Shown: one piece after another, positions 47,516 through 55,107 of the stretch
Layout: each line of letters begins with the position of its first letter
Position numbering within the stretch: the stretch's first letter is position 1
Origin: JBBWZH01 sp035544115
GTDB taxonomy: Bacteria > Actinomycetota > Actinomycetes > Mycobacteriales > CADCTP01
Length of the DNA: 64,000 nucleotides
Direction of reading: 5' to 3'
Assembly: GCA_963714145.1 (NCBI GenBank)
Contig: OY970235.1
Coordinates: 7,626,001 to 7,690,000 of the forward strand
Notes under the pieces: generated by a model
The model's input: the letters and a program-made list of their open reading frames with translations, nothing else
Told to the model about the DNA's origin: nothing
Database searches by the model: none
Translations under genes and position numbers: made by a program

Positions 47516-48301
47516 TCAGTTGCCGCCCACCAGCACCGGCCGAGCCTGCCGGACCGGCAGCGCCAGCGGCGGGCTCGCCGTCGTGGTGGTGCCGGCGATC
47601 GGCTGGAACGGCTGCCCGCCCACCGCGAACTCGGCCGTCCAGGTCAGCGTCACCGACACGGCCGCCGTCGCCGGATGCCGGTAGACATGCCCGACCCGCC
47701 CGCCGCCGGCGGTCACCGTCCGCTCGGTACCGTCCCCGAACCGCCAGCGGTACGAGACGATCCGCGGCCGGATCCGCACCTGCCGGCCGAGCAGCACGAC
47801 CGTCTGCTCCCCCTCGCCGAGCACCACGCAGGACCGCCCGGCCGGGTCCCCGCAGGAGAAGAACGTCTGCAGGTTGACCAACGTCCAGTTCCGCGGATCG
47901 GTCCGGATTCCACCGCGGTACAGCGGTAACTCCCGGAACGCCCGCAACACCAGATCCTGCGTTACTACGGCAGCCGCCTGCCCACACAACGCCTCAACCT
48001 GCGCCGGCACGGCAACCCCCTGCGCCACCGCCTCCGCCCGCGCATCCAAACAAGCCGCAACCACAGGATCCACTTTCAGGTTAGGTGGATCCGTTGGTTG
48101 CGGTCGGTCTTGTTGTCTTTGGCGGTCTGATAGTTCGATCGATACATGTCCCTCTGTTGCGTCAACGCAGCTCGCTTCGGGCGATGTGACATCGCAAGGG
48201 TCGCGCGGCGCGCCTTCCGCTGACCTGGGCACACCGACAAATATCGCAAAGGCAACAGCGGACAGTAGGACTGACCGTACTCGCGGGTTCCGGTATTTCA
48301 T
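47516..48301 (-). CDS. Secreted PKD-like domain protein
   Basis: 261 aa. Signal peptide to about residue 30 (LLSAVAFAIFVGVPRSAEG). Residues ~185-235 form a PKD-like beta sandwich (SYRWRFGDGTERTVTAG, then GHVYRHPATAAVSVTLTW). Two Cys at ~148 and ~156. The first ~75 codons have lower G+C and different codon use from the rest. Overlaps the upstream lipoprotein by 4 nt. Extracellular binding role unknown. Confidence 0.75.
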   Translation of the reverse strand: MKYRNPRVRSVLLSAVAFAIFVGVPRSAEGAPRDPCDVTSPEASCVDATEGHVSIELSDRQRQQDRPQPTDPPNLKVDPVVAACLDARAEAVAQGVAVPAQVEALCGQAAAVVTQDLVLRAFRELPLYRGGIRTDPRNWTLVNLQTFFSCGDPAGRSCVVLGEGEQTVVLLGRQVRIRPRIVSYRWRFGDGTERTVTAGGGRVGHVYRHPATAAVSVTLTWTAEFAVGGQPFQPIAGTTTTASPPLALPVRQARPVLVGGN

Positions 48302-48843
48302 CTTGCCACCTGCAGTTTGGCAGTGGACCAGACCCTGCTGATCATACGTAGCGTCAGGAGCAGCTTTGCGGATCTCTCCGCCGGCACTGACGATCGCTTA
48401 CCGGCCCCGTCGACTACCGTTCTCGCGCCTCGATCATAGGTCAGTAGCACTGAGGCCAACTTTCCCCCCGTAAAATTCTGAACCTTCGCTCTGATGAGGG
48501 TGTACCGACCGTTCTCAATGTGGCCTCCCGTGGCAGAGAAGCGATCGATACCGTTCGCTAGCGCAGTACAACTAACACAGTTGCCGAGGCTCCGGAACGA
48601 CTCTGTGTTTCCGGTTTGGTAGGCGTAGTCGAGTGCCGTTAGCCAGTAGCGGGCGAAGGCTTCGGCGCCGGTGGGGGAATCGGCTTGGGCTGCTGGCGGC
48701 ATCGGTGGTGGTGCCGGCGTGGAGCTCGGCGCGGCCGTCGGGCTGGCGGTCGGTGGCGGGCTGGGCTCGGGGTCATGAGTGCAGGCCGCAGCCGTGGCGG
48801 CGAACACCGCCACCAGCGTGGCCAGAACAACCTTGATACGCAC
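48298..48843 (-). CDS. DUF6318-type lipoprotein
   Basis: 181 aa. Lipobox ATAAACTH gives lipid-Cys21. A Pro/Ser/Thr linker precedes a domain with EAFARYWLTALDYAYQTGNTES and CVSCTAL, the Cys pair expected for DUF6318. The second half has visibly lower G+C. The downstream PKD-like gene overlaps, as pairs of this type are often adjacent in actinobacteria. Function unknown. The promoter region contains two TGTGGATAA repeats. Confidence 0.75.
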   Translation of the reverse strand: MRIKVVLATLVAVFAATAAACTHDPEPSPPPTASPTAAPSSTPAPPPMPPAAQADSPTGAEAFARYWLTALDYAYQTGNTESFRSLGNCVSCTALANGIDRFSATGGHIENGRYTLIRAKVQNFTGGKLASVLLTYDRGARTVVDGAGKRSSVPAERSAKLLLTLRMISRVWSTAKLQVAR

Positions 48844-48895
48844 GAAGCAGACTGTAGGCGTTCAGACCGACCGCGCCGAGAGTAAATCAACAGCC

Positions 48896-48925
48896 TGTGG
48901 ATAACGCGCCAGTGCCTGTGGATAA
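48896..48925. promoter_or_regulatory. Two perfect TGTGGATAA (DnaA-box-like) repeats 21 bp apart
   Basis: TGTGGATAA at 48896-48904 and 48917-48925 lie within a repeated GCCTGTGGATAAC. They are perfect copies of the classic DnaA box (TTATCCACA on the other strand), in the same orientation and exactly 21 bp (two helical turns) apart, between the DUF6318 gene start and the FAD oxidase stop. Confidence 0.6.
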
Positions 48926-48928
48926 CTC

Positions 48929-50344
48929 CTACACAGGCGGCAGCAGTACGCCCGGGTTCAGCAGTCCGGCGGGGTCGAAAGCCGACTTCACGGCCCGCAT
49001 CGCGGCGATCTCCACCGGCGATCGGGAGAGCCCCAGCCAGTGTGCCTTGGCCCGGCCGACGCCGTGCTCCGCGCTGATGCTGCCGCCCAGGTCGGTAACG
49101 ACCTGCAGCACCGCGTCGGTCACCGGTTCGGCCACCGGGATCGCATCCAGGATGTTCACGTGCAGGTTGGCCTCGGCCAGGTGTCCAAAAAGGATCGTGC
49201 GGGCTGCGGGCGCCGCCGCCGATACCGCGGCCCGGATCGCGTCCTCGGCCACCGGCAGCGTGGCCGGCGGCACCGCGACATCCAGCTTCACCGGTGTACC
49301 GGCCGCATTGATCGCCTCTGAATGTGCTTCCCGATATCGCCAGAGTGAAGCACGGCCGGCCGGATCGGTGGCGACGGCGACGTCCCGGACCTCCGGCAGC
49401 CCGTCCAGCGCGGCGCCCAGCGCGTCGGTCGGATCGTCCCAGCCGGCGCATTCGAGTAGCAGGTACGAGGCATGCTCGGTGCCGAACGGCGCCGGCAGCG
49501 AGGCATGCTCGCGCACCAGCGCGATCCCGTCCGCGTGCATCAGTTCGGCCGAGGTGAGCGACGTCAGCCGCGACCGGGCCGCGCCGAGCACCCGCTGCGC
49601 CGCGGTCGTGCCGTCGACGCCGAGCAGTGCGACCACCCGTGCCGGCAGCAACGGCACCAACCGCAGCCGCACCGCGGTGAGGATGCCGAGCGTCCCCTCG
49701 CTGCCGGCGAACAGCCCGGGCAGGTCGTAGCCGGCACTGTCCTTGACCAGGCCGCGATTCCCCACCGGCCGCGGCCCGCCGGCCTCGCGGACGACTCGGG
49801 TCCGGGACAGGATCCGCCCGTCCGCCAGCACCGCCTCCACCTCGGTCGCCTGGCCACGGATGGTGCCGTAGCGCAGCACCTGCTCGCCGCCGGCGTTGGT
49901 GGCCACCGCGCCGCCGATGGTGGCCGAGTCGCGGGCGGCGAAGTCGAGGCCGAGATCCCAGCCGGCACCGCGGACGTGTCGCTGGATGTCGGCGAGCGTC
50001 GCGCCGGCCCCGACGACGACCTGGCCGGCGATCGCGTCCACCGGGCCGAGCCAGGACAACCGGCGCAGCGACAGCACCACCGCACCGGTCACCCCGACCG
50101 GAACGGCACCGCCGACCAGCCCGGTGTTCCCACCCTGCGGCACGATCGGCGCGCCGATAGCGGCACACGCGACCACGACCCGGGACACCTGGTCGGCCGA
50201 ACCGGGGCGCACCACCAGCCTGGCCGCGCCCCGCCAGCGCCCGGTCCAGTCCACTTCGTACGGTGCGGTGAGGTCCGGTTCGAGCAGCACGTGCGATTCG
50301 CCGACGATGCTCGTCAGCCGGGCGGCAAACTGATCCACGCTCAT
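48929..50344 (-). CDS. FAD-linked oxidase (D-2-hydroxyacid/lactate dehydrogenase type)
   Basis: 471 aa of the PCMH/GlcD family. FAD-binding VPQGGNTGLVGGAVP (about residues 67-81) and ATIGGAVATNAGGEQVLRYG; substrate domain ends ISAEHGVGRAKAHWL (active-site His about 430). It likely oxidises D-2-hydroxy acids such as D-2-hydroxyglutarate to the keto acid. ATG 50344; the longer frame is not needed. Function within a purine region is incidental. Confidence 0.9.
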   Translation of the reverse strand: MSVDQFAARLTSIVGESHVLLEPDLTAPYEVDWTGRWRGAARLVVRPGSADQVSRVVVACAAIGAPIVPQGGNTGLVGGAVPVGVTGAVVLSLRRLSWLGPVDAIAGQVVVGAGATLADIQRHVRGAGWDLGLDFAARDSATIGGAVATNAGGEQVLRYGTIRGQATEVEAVLADGRILSRTRVVREAGGPRPVGNRGLVKDSAGYDLPGLFAGSEGTLGILTAVRLRLVPLLPARVVALLGVDGTTAAQRVLGAARSRLTSLTSAELMHADGIALVREHASLPAPFGTEHASYLLLECAGWDDPTDALGAALDGLPEVRDVAVATDPAGRASLWRYREAHSEAINAAGTPVKLDVAVPPATLPVAEDAIRAAVSAAAPAARTILFGHLAEANLHVNILDAIPVAEPVTDAVLQVVTDLGGSISAEHGVGRAKAHWLGLSRSPVEIAAMRAVKSAFDPAGLLNPGVLLPPV

Positions 50345-50393
50345 CCCCGTTCGGTCTCGGCTCGCGCCGTGTGCGCCGGTTGGCCTACCGCCA

Positions 50394-50510
50394 TCAGGTC
50401 CGGGCGGTGAGCACCACGACCAGCACGAGCACCAGGGTGACAGCCGCCCACATGCCGTGCAGCACGCCCGCGCCGGACGAAAGTTCGCCGACGGTCGGGC
50501 TGCCGGACAC
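50394..50510 (-). CDS. Possible small single-pass membrane protein (38 aa)
   Basis: The frame ends with WAAVTLVLVLVVVLTART, a strong TM helix. Candidate start GTG 50510 has only a weak CAGG site. It fits the space between purQ and the FAD oxidase and is oriented with the latter, directly before it. Its composition (hydrophobic helix, Ser/Gly head) is unlike the shadow frames nearby. Uncertain. Confidence 0.4.
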   Translation of the reverse strand: MSGSPTVGELSSGAGVLHGMWAAVTLVLVLVVVLTART

Positions 50511-50657
50511 CGCCTGCGGGACAATCGAAGCGGATGCCGCCCGATTGTGCGCACAACGCCGGCCGCGGAGGTAGCCCGTTCGGCCATCTCACCGTAGGGG
50601 GTGCCGGCCGGTCGGGACGCCCGGTCACGCCGCGGGCGGTGGGGCGGCGACGCCGGA

Positions 50658-50663
50658 TAGGCT
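50658..50663 (+). promoter_or_regulatory. -10-like element for leaderless purQ
   Basis: TAGGCT lies 7 nt before the purQ GTG with no ribosome site in between. Confidence 0.5.
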
Positions 50664-50670
50664 GAGGTCC

Positions 50671-51390
50671 GTGCCCGTCCGTATCGGTGTTGTGACATTC
50701 CCTGGCAGCCTTGACGATCGGGACGCCGCCCGCGCGGTCCGGGTGGCCGGCGCCGAGCCGGTCCCGCTCTGGCATGCGGACGGCGACCTGCACGGCGTCG
50801 ACGCGGTCGTGCTCCCCGGTGGTTTCTCCTACGGCGACTACCTGCGGTGCGGCGCGATCGCGCGGTTCGCCCCGGTGCTGGCCGCGGTGGTCGACGGCGC
50901 CCGCGGCGGCCTGCCGGTGCTCGGCGTCTGCAACGGGTTCCAGGTGTTGTGCGAGGCGCACCTGCTGCCCGGTGCGCTGATCCGCAACGACGTGCGCCGG
51001 TTCGTCTGCCGCGACCAGCCGTTGCGACTGGAGAATGCCGGCACCGCCTGGACCGCCGGCTACCCGGCCGGCGGCGAGTTGGTGATCCCGATAAAGAACG
51101 GCGAGGGCGGCTACGTCGCCGACGCCCGAACGCTGGACGAACTGGAGGCGGAGAACCGGGTGGTGGTGCGCTACCGCGGCGACAATCCGAATGGGTCCTA
51201 TCGGGACATTGCCGGGATCTGCAACGCGGCCGGCAACGTGGTCGGCCTGATGCCGCACCCGGAACACGCGATCGACCCGCTCACCGGCCCCGGCACCGAC
51301 GGCCTGGGCTTCTTCACCTCGGTCATCGGCCGGCTCACCGGCCGGCTCACCGGCAGCGAGCCGGCGCTGGCGGCCGGGGGCCAGCGGTGA
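50671..51390 (+). CDS. purQ: FGAM synthase glutamine amidotransferase subunit
   Basis: 239 aa class I GATase. Catalytic Cys in LGVCNGFQVL (about residue 90), catalytic His-x-Glu in LMPHPEHAID (about 195). VVLPGGFSYGDYLRCGAIAR is the oxyanion loop. GTG at the -10-like promoter, leaderless. Overlaps purL by 4 nt (GTGA). Confidence 0.97.
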   Translation: MPVRIGVVTFPGSLDDRDAARAVRVAGAEPVPLWHADGDLHGVDAVVLPGGFSYGDYLRCGAIARFAPVLAAVVDGARGGLPVLGVCNGFQVLCEAHLLPGALIRNDVRRFVCRDQPLRLENAGTAWTAGYPAGGELVIPIKNGEGGYVADARTLDELEAENRVVVRYRGDNPNGSYRDIAGICNAAGNVVGLMPHPEHAIDPLTGPGTDGLGFFTSVIGRLTGRLTGSEPALAAGGQR

Positions 51391-53639
51391 CCGCGGATAC
51401 CGTCGAGAACGCCGCCAGGACTCCGGACGAGCCGCAGCCGTATGCCGACCTCGGCCTCAAGCCGGACGAGTACGCGCGGATCCGGGAGATCCTCGGCCGC
51501 CGGCCGACCACCGCCGAACTGGCCATGTATTCGGTGATGTGGAGCGAGCACTGCTCCTACAAGTCCTCGAAGGTCCACTTGCGACAGTTCGCGGACCGGG
51601 CGCCGAAGTCCGAGCGGCTGCTCGTCGGCATGGGCGAGAACGCCGGCGTGGTCGACATCGGCGGTGGCTGGGCGGTCACCTTCAAGATCGAGTCGCACAA
51701 CCATCCGTCCTATGTGGAGCCCTACCAGGGCGCGGCCACCGGGGTCGGCGGCATCGTCCGGGACATCCTGACCATGGGCGCCCGCCCGGTCGCCGTGCTC
51801 GACCCGCTCCGGTTCGGCCCGGCCGACGCCCCGGACACCGCCCGGGTGCTGCCCGGCGTCATCGCCGGCATCGGCGGCTACGGCAACTGCCTCGGCCTGC
51901 CCACGGTCGGCGGCGAGGTCGTGTTCGACCCGACCTACGCCGGCAACCCGCTGGTGAACGCACTCTGCGTGGGCGTGCTGCGGGCGGACGGGATCAAGCT
52001 CGCCCAGGCCAGCGGCGCCGGCAACAAGGTCATCCTGTTCGGCGCCAAGACCGGCCGGGACGGTATCGGCGGCGTCTCCGTGCTGGCCTCCGCGACGTTC
52101 GCCGGCGACGACTCGGCCGGCTCGGCCCGCCGTCCGTCCGTCCAGGTCGGCGACCCGTTCGCGGAGAAGGTACTGATCGAGTGCTGCCTCGAACTGTACG
52201 AGCGTGACCTGGTCACCGGCATCCAGGACCTCGGCGGCGCCGGCTTGTCCTGCGCGACCACCGAGCTGGCCAGCGCCGGCGACGGCGGCATGCGGATCGA
52301 CCTGACCGTGGTACCGCTGCGCGAGCCGTCCATGGCGCCGGAGGAGGTGCTGGCCAGCGAGTCGCAGGAGCGCATGTGCGCGGTGGTCGAGCCATCCAAA
52401 GTGGACGAGTTCCTCGCCGTCTGCGCCAAGTGGGACGTGCTCGCCACCGTGCTGGGCGAGGTCACCGAGACCGGCCGGCTGGAGATCTCCTGGCACGGCG
52501 AGGTGATCGTGGACGTCCCGCCGCGCACCGTCGCACACGAGGGCCCGGTCTACGAGCGGCCGATGCGCCGCCCGGCCGACCTCGACCAGCTCCGGGCGTC
52601 CACACCGGACGTCCTGACCCGACCGTCCACAGCCGACGAACTGCGGGCCACCTTGCTGCGGCTGGTCGGCTCCCCCAACCTGGCCAGCAAGCGCTGGGTC
52701 ACCGACCAGTACGACCGGTACGTGCAGGGCAACACCGTGCTCGCCCAGCCAGAGGACGCCGGCCTGATCCGGGTGGACGAGGAGACCGGCCTCGGCGTCG
52801 CGGTCAGCACCGACGGCAACGGCCGCTACACCCGGCTCGACCCGTACGCCGGCGCACAGCTCGCGCTGGCGGAGGCGTACCGGAACGTCGCCGCCACCGG
52901 CGCCACCCCGATCGCGGTCACCAACTGCCTCAACTTCGGCAGCCCGGAAGACCCCGAGGTGATGTGGCAGTTCGCCGAAGCGGTCCGCGGCCTGGCCGAC
53001 GGCTGCGCCAGCCTCGGCACCCCGGTCACCGGCGGCAACGTCAGCTTCTACAACTCCACCGGCAGCGTCGCGATCAACCCGACCCCGATCGTCGGCGTGC
53101 TCGGCGTGCACCCGGACGTCGCCCGGCGCACCCCGATCGGATTCCCGGCCAGCGGCGCAGTGCTGCTGCTCGGCGAGACCCGGGACGAATTCGGCGGTTC
53201 CGAATGGGCGCACGCCATCCACGGCCACCTCGGCGGCCAGCCGCCGGCCGTCGACCTCGACCGCGAGCGCGCCCTCGCCGACGTGCTCGTCAGCGGCGCC
53301 CGGCAGGGGCTGCTGGCAGCCGCCCACGATGTGTCCGACGGTGGCCTGGCGCTGACCCTGGTCGAATCCTGCCTGCGCGGCGGCACCGGCGCCACGATCG
53401 ACGTCGGCACCGCGCCGTTCGTCGCGCTGTTCGCCGAATCCGCCGGCCGGGCCGTCGTCGCCGTCGCCGAGTCCGACCTGGACGCGGTCACCGAACTGGC
53501 CACAGTGCACGGTGTGCCGTGGGCCCGGATCGGCACCCTCACCGGCGGCGGCAGCCTCACGGTGACCGGGCTCGGTGACATCCCGCTGGCCGACCTGCGG
53601 GCCGCGCACGAGGCCACCCTGCCGGGCCTGTTCGACTGA
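51387..53639 (+). CDS. purL: FGAM synthase subunit PurL
   Basis: 750 aa small-type PurL: MWSEHCSYKSSKVHLRQF (residues ~50-67), GENAGVVDIGGGWAVTFKIESHNHPS (about 84-109), GGVSVLASATFAG and DLGGAGLSCATTELA. Needs PurQ and PurS. GTG start coupled to purQ. Full length. It contains near-copies of the 11-bp motif (52395). Confidence 0.97.
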   Translation: MTADTVENAARTPDEPQPYADLGLKPDEYARIREILGRRPTTAELAMYSVMWSEHCSYKSSKVHLRQFADRAPKSERLLVGMGENAGVVDIGGGWAVTFKIESHNHPSYVEPYQGAATGVGGIVRDILTMGARPVAVLDPLRFGPADAPDTARVLPGVIAGIGGYGNCLGLPTVGGEVVFDPTYAGNPLVNALCVGVLRADGIKLAQASGAGNKVILFGAKTGRDGIGGVSVLASATFAGDDSAGSARRPSVQVGDPFAEKVLIECCLELYERDLVTGIQDLGGAGLSCATTELASAGDGGMRIDLTVVPLREPSMAPEEVLASESQERMCAVVEPSKVDEFLAVCAKWDVLATVLGEVTETGRLEISWHGEVIVDVPPRTVAHEGPVYERPMRRPADLDQLRASTPDVLTRPSTADELRATLLRLVGSPNLASKRWVTDQYDRYVQGNTVLAQPEDAGLIRVDEETGLGVAVSTDGNGRYTRLDPYAGAQLALAEAYRNVAATGATPIAVTNCLNFGSPEDPEVMWQFAEAVRGLADGCASLGTPVTGGNVSFYNSTGSVAINPTPIVGVLGVHPDVARRTPIGFPASGAVLLLGETRDEFGGSEWAHAIHGHLGGQPPAVDLDRERALADVLVSGARQGLLAAAHDVSDGGLALTLVESCLRGGTGATIDVGTAPFVALFAESAGRAVVAVAESDLDAVTELATVHGVPWARIGTLTGGGSLTVTGLGDIPLADLRAAHEATLPGLFD

Positions 53640-53647
53640 GCAGCGCC

Positions 53648-54433
53648 GTGCCGACCCGAGCGGGCCCGGACCGGGCCCGGACCGCGCTGACCGCCCAGAC
53701 CAACCTCGTCGCCGGCTGGCTCGACACCCTGGACGACGCCGCCTGGGCCGCCCCGTCCGTGCTGCCCGGCTGGAGCGTGACCGTCCTGATCGGACACATC
53801 GTCGGCGTGCTGCGCAGCGTGCCGGTGCTGCTCGGTCGGGTCGGTCCAGATCCCGCCCGCCCGCTGGTCGAACACTTCCCGCCGGAAACCGCCGCGCCCA
53901 ACGAGGCCGACCGGGACGAGGAAGCCGCCGCCTGGGGCACCGCCACCCCCGCCGGCGTCCGGGCCGAATTCGCGGCCGCCGCGGCCGCCGCCGGCACGGC
54001 CCTCGGCTCGGCCCGCGACGGCAGCATCGCGGTGCGCCGCGGGCCCGCCGCGGTCGCCGACGTGCTGCTCAGCCGCGTCTGGGAACTCGTCGTGCACGCC
54101 GACGACCTGGGCCGCTCGCTGCCCCACCTGCCGGCGCCCGAACTCGACCCCGGTGCCGTCCGGCTCGCCGCCCGCGGCTTCGCCAACCTGCTCGCCGCCC
54201 GCGCGCCCGGGCACTCGGTCGAACTCCGGGTGCCGCCGTACGTCGCCGTGCAGTGCATCCCCGGCCCCCGGCACACCCGCGGCACGCCGCCCAACGTGGT
54301 CGAGACCGACCCCGTCACCTGGCTGCGGCTCGCCTGCGGCCGGGTCGGCTGGGCCGACCAGGTCGCTACCGGCACCGTCCGGGCCAGCGGCGAACGCAGC
54401 GATCTGTCTGACTATCTGCCCCTACTGGGCTGA
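53648..54433 (+). CDS. MDMPI/DinB-like maleylpyruvate isomerase N-domain protein, SCP-like C-domain
   Basis: 261 aa. LVAGWLDTLDDAAWAAPSVLPGWSVTVLIGHIVG (about residues 21-54), with the metal His of the DinB/MDMPI fold, and DVLLSRVWELVVHADDLGRSL (second His/Asp) around 138-158. C-terminal VPPYVAVQCIPGPRHTRGTPPN resembles the sterol-carrier-like domain of related actinobacterial proteins. Eight nt after purL, probably same operon. A similar gene lies beside purF in mycobacteria. Confidence 0.8.
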   Translation: MPTRAGPDRARTALTAQTNLVAGWLDTLDDAAWAAPSVLPGWSVTVLIGHIVGVLRSVPVLLGRVGPDPARPLVEHFPPETAAPNEADRDEEAAAWGTATPAGVRAEFAAAAAAAGTALGSARDGSIAVRRGPAAVADVLLSRVWELVVHADDLGRSLPHLPAPELDPGAVRLAARGFANLLAARAPGHSVELRVPPYVAVQCIPGPRHTRGTPPNVVETDPVTWLRLACGRVGWADQVATGTVRASGERSDLSDYLPLLG

Positions 54434-54728
54434 CCGCACCACCGATACCGCGATGTCTGACTCTGGGTAACAGCCTAACCTCAACGGGCGATCATGTCGG
54501 CCCGGACAGGTGACCACGTTGCTGCCCTGGTTGCGCTCCTTTCCCTACCTTTCGGTGGTGTAGTGCTGCGAACGCTCGGTAGCCGAAGTACCCTTTGCTT
54601 ACCGCGGCCGGCCGCGTCCCCCCCATGCGGCCGGCCGCGGGTCAGGGCCTGCCTGCTCCGCTGACGCTCCGCCGTTGGTGACCCGCGGCATGCTGGCCGG
54701 GGGGCCCGAGGCCCCCCGAGACCCCCCA
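54434..54728 (+). other. Spacer before the repeat array
   Basis: A lower-G+C stretch (54440-54600) with no credible ORF, then the strong hairpin at 54602-54640 and a G-rich/C-rich hairpin GGGGGGCC-cga-GGCCCCCC at 54699-54717. A short RNA ending at the first hairpin is possible but no promoter was firmly seen. Confidence 0.4.
54602..54640 (+). terminator. Perfect hairpin after the purL-MDMPI unit
   Basis: CCGCGGCCGGCCGC and GCGGCCGGCCGCGG (14-bp arms) around an 11-nt pyrimidine-rich loop. Confidence 0.75.
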
Positions 54729-55030
54729 CGGTGCGTCCGGTCCGGTTTGTTGCCCTTCGGGTTCACAGTGGGCGGAGCCCTGAGCGCTCCCACGGTGCGT
54801 TGTGGGTTGTCCTTCGGGATCACGGCTCGGGCGGAGCCCCGAGCGGCCTCTCGGTGCGTCCGGTTCGGTTGTGGTCGCCCTTCGGGTTCACGGGTGGGGT
54901 GGAGCCCCGAGGCCCCTGCGGTGCGTTTGTGGTTGCCGTTCGGGATCACGGCTCGGGCGGAGGCCCTGTGGTGGGTCCGGTCCGGGTGGGTTGCTCTTCG
55001 GGTTCACGGGTGGGGCGGGGTCCCGAGCTC
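54729..55030 (+). repeat. ABABA array of two alternating repeat types before purF
   Basis: Five units begin with CGGTGCG or a variant, at about 54729, 54793, 54852, 54919 and 54969. Units 1, 3 and 5 (type A) carry a TCCGGT-CGG..CTTCGGGTTCAC core; units 2 and 4 (type B) carry TTCGGGATCACGGCTCGGGCGGAG. Each contains CTTCGGG-like words and a GGGCGGAGCCC- or GGGTGGGGYGGA-like block, so small hairpins can form. Units differ by point changes and length (50-67 bp). No plausible ORF. Confidence 0.75.
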
Positions 55031-55095
55031 CGGCCGGGCCGGGTGGGGGTGGGGGCTTGGGCGGGACCTCCCATGGTGGGGGTGGGTTTGCGCGC

Positions 55096-55101
55096 TAGGG
55101 T
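55096..55101 (+). promoter_or_regulatory. -10-like element for leaderless purF
   Basis: TAGGGT followed by a G run and the GTG start 6 nt later. No ribosome site. Confidence 0.45.
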
Positions 55102-55107
55102 GGGGGG

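Noticed and set aside
54599..54949. Minus-strand ORF with repeated Pro-Lys-Gly-Asn-Lys-type units across the array
   Set aside because: Frame exists only because of the DNA repeats; no ribosome site; composition unlike real proteins.
54729..55030. CRISPR array
   Set aside because: Unit length varies (50-67 bp), there are two alternating unit types, and no fixed repeat with unique spacers or cas genes.
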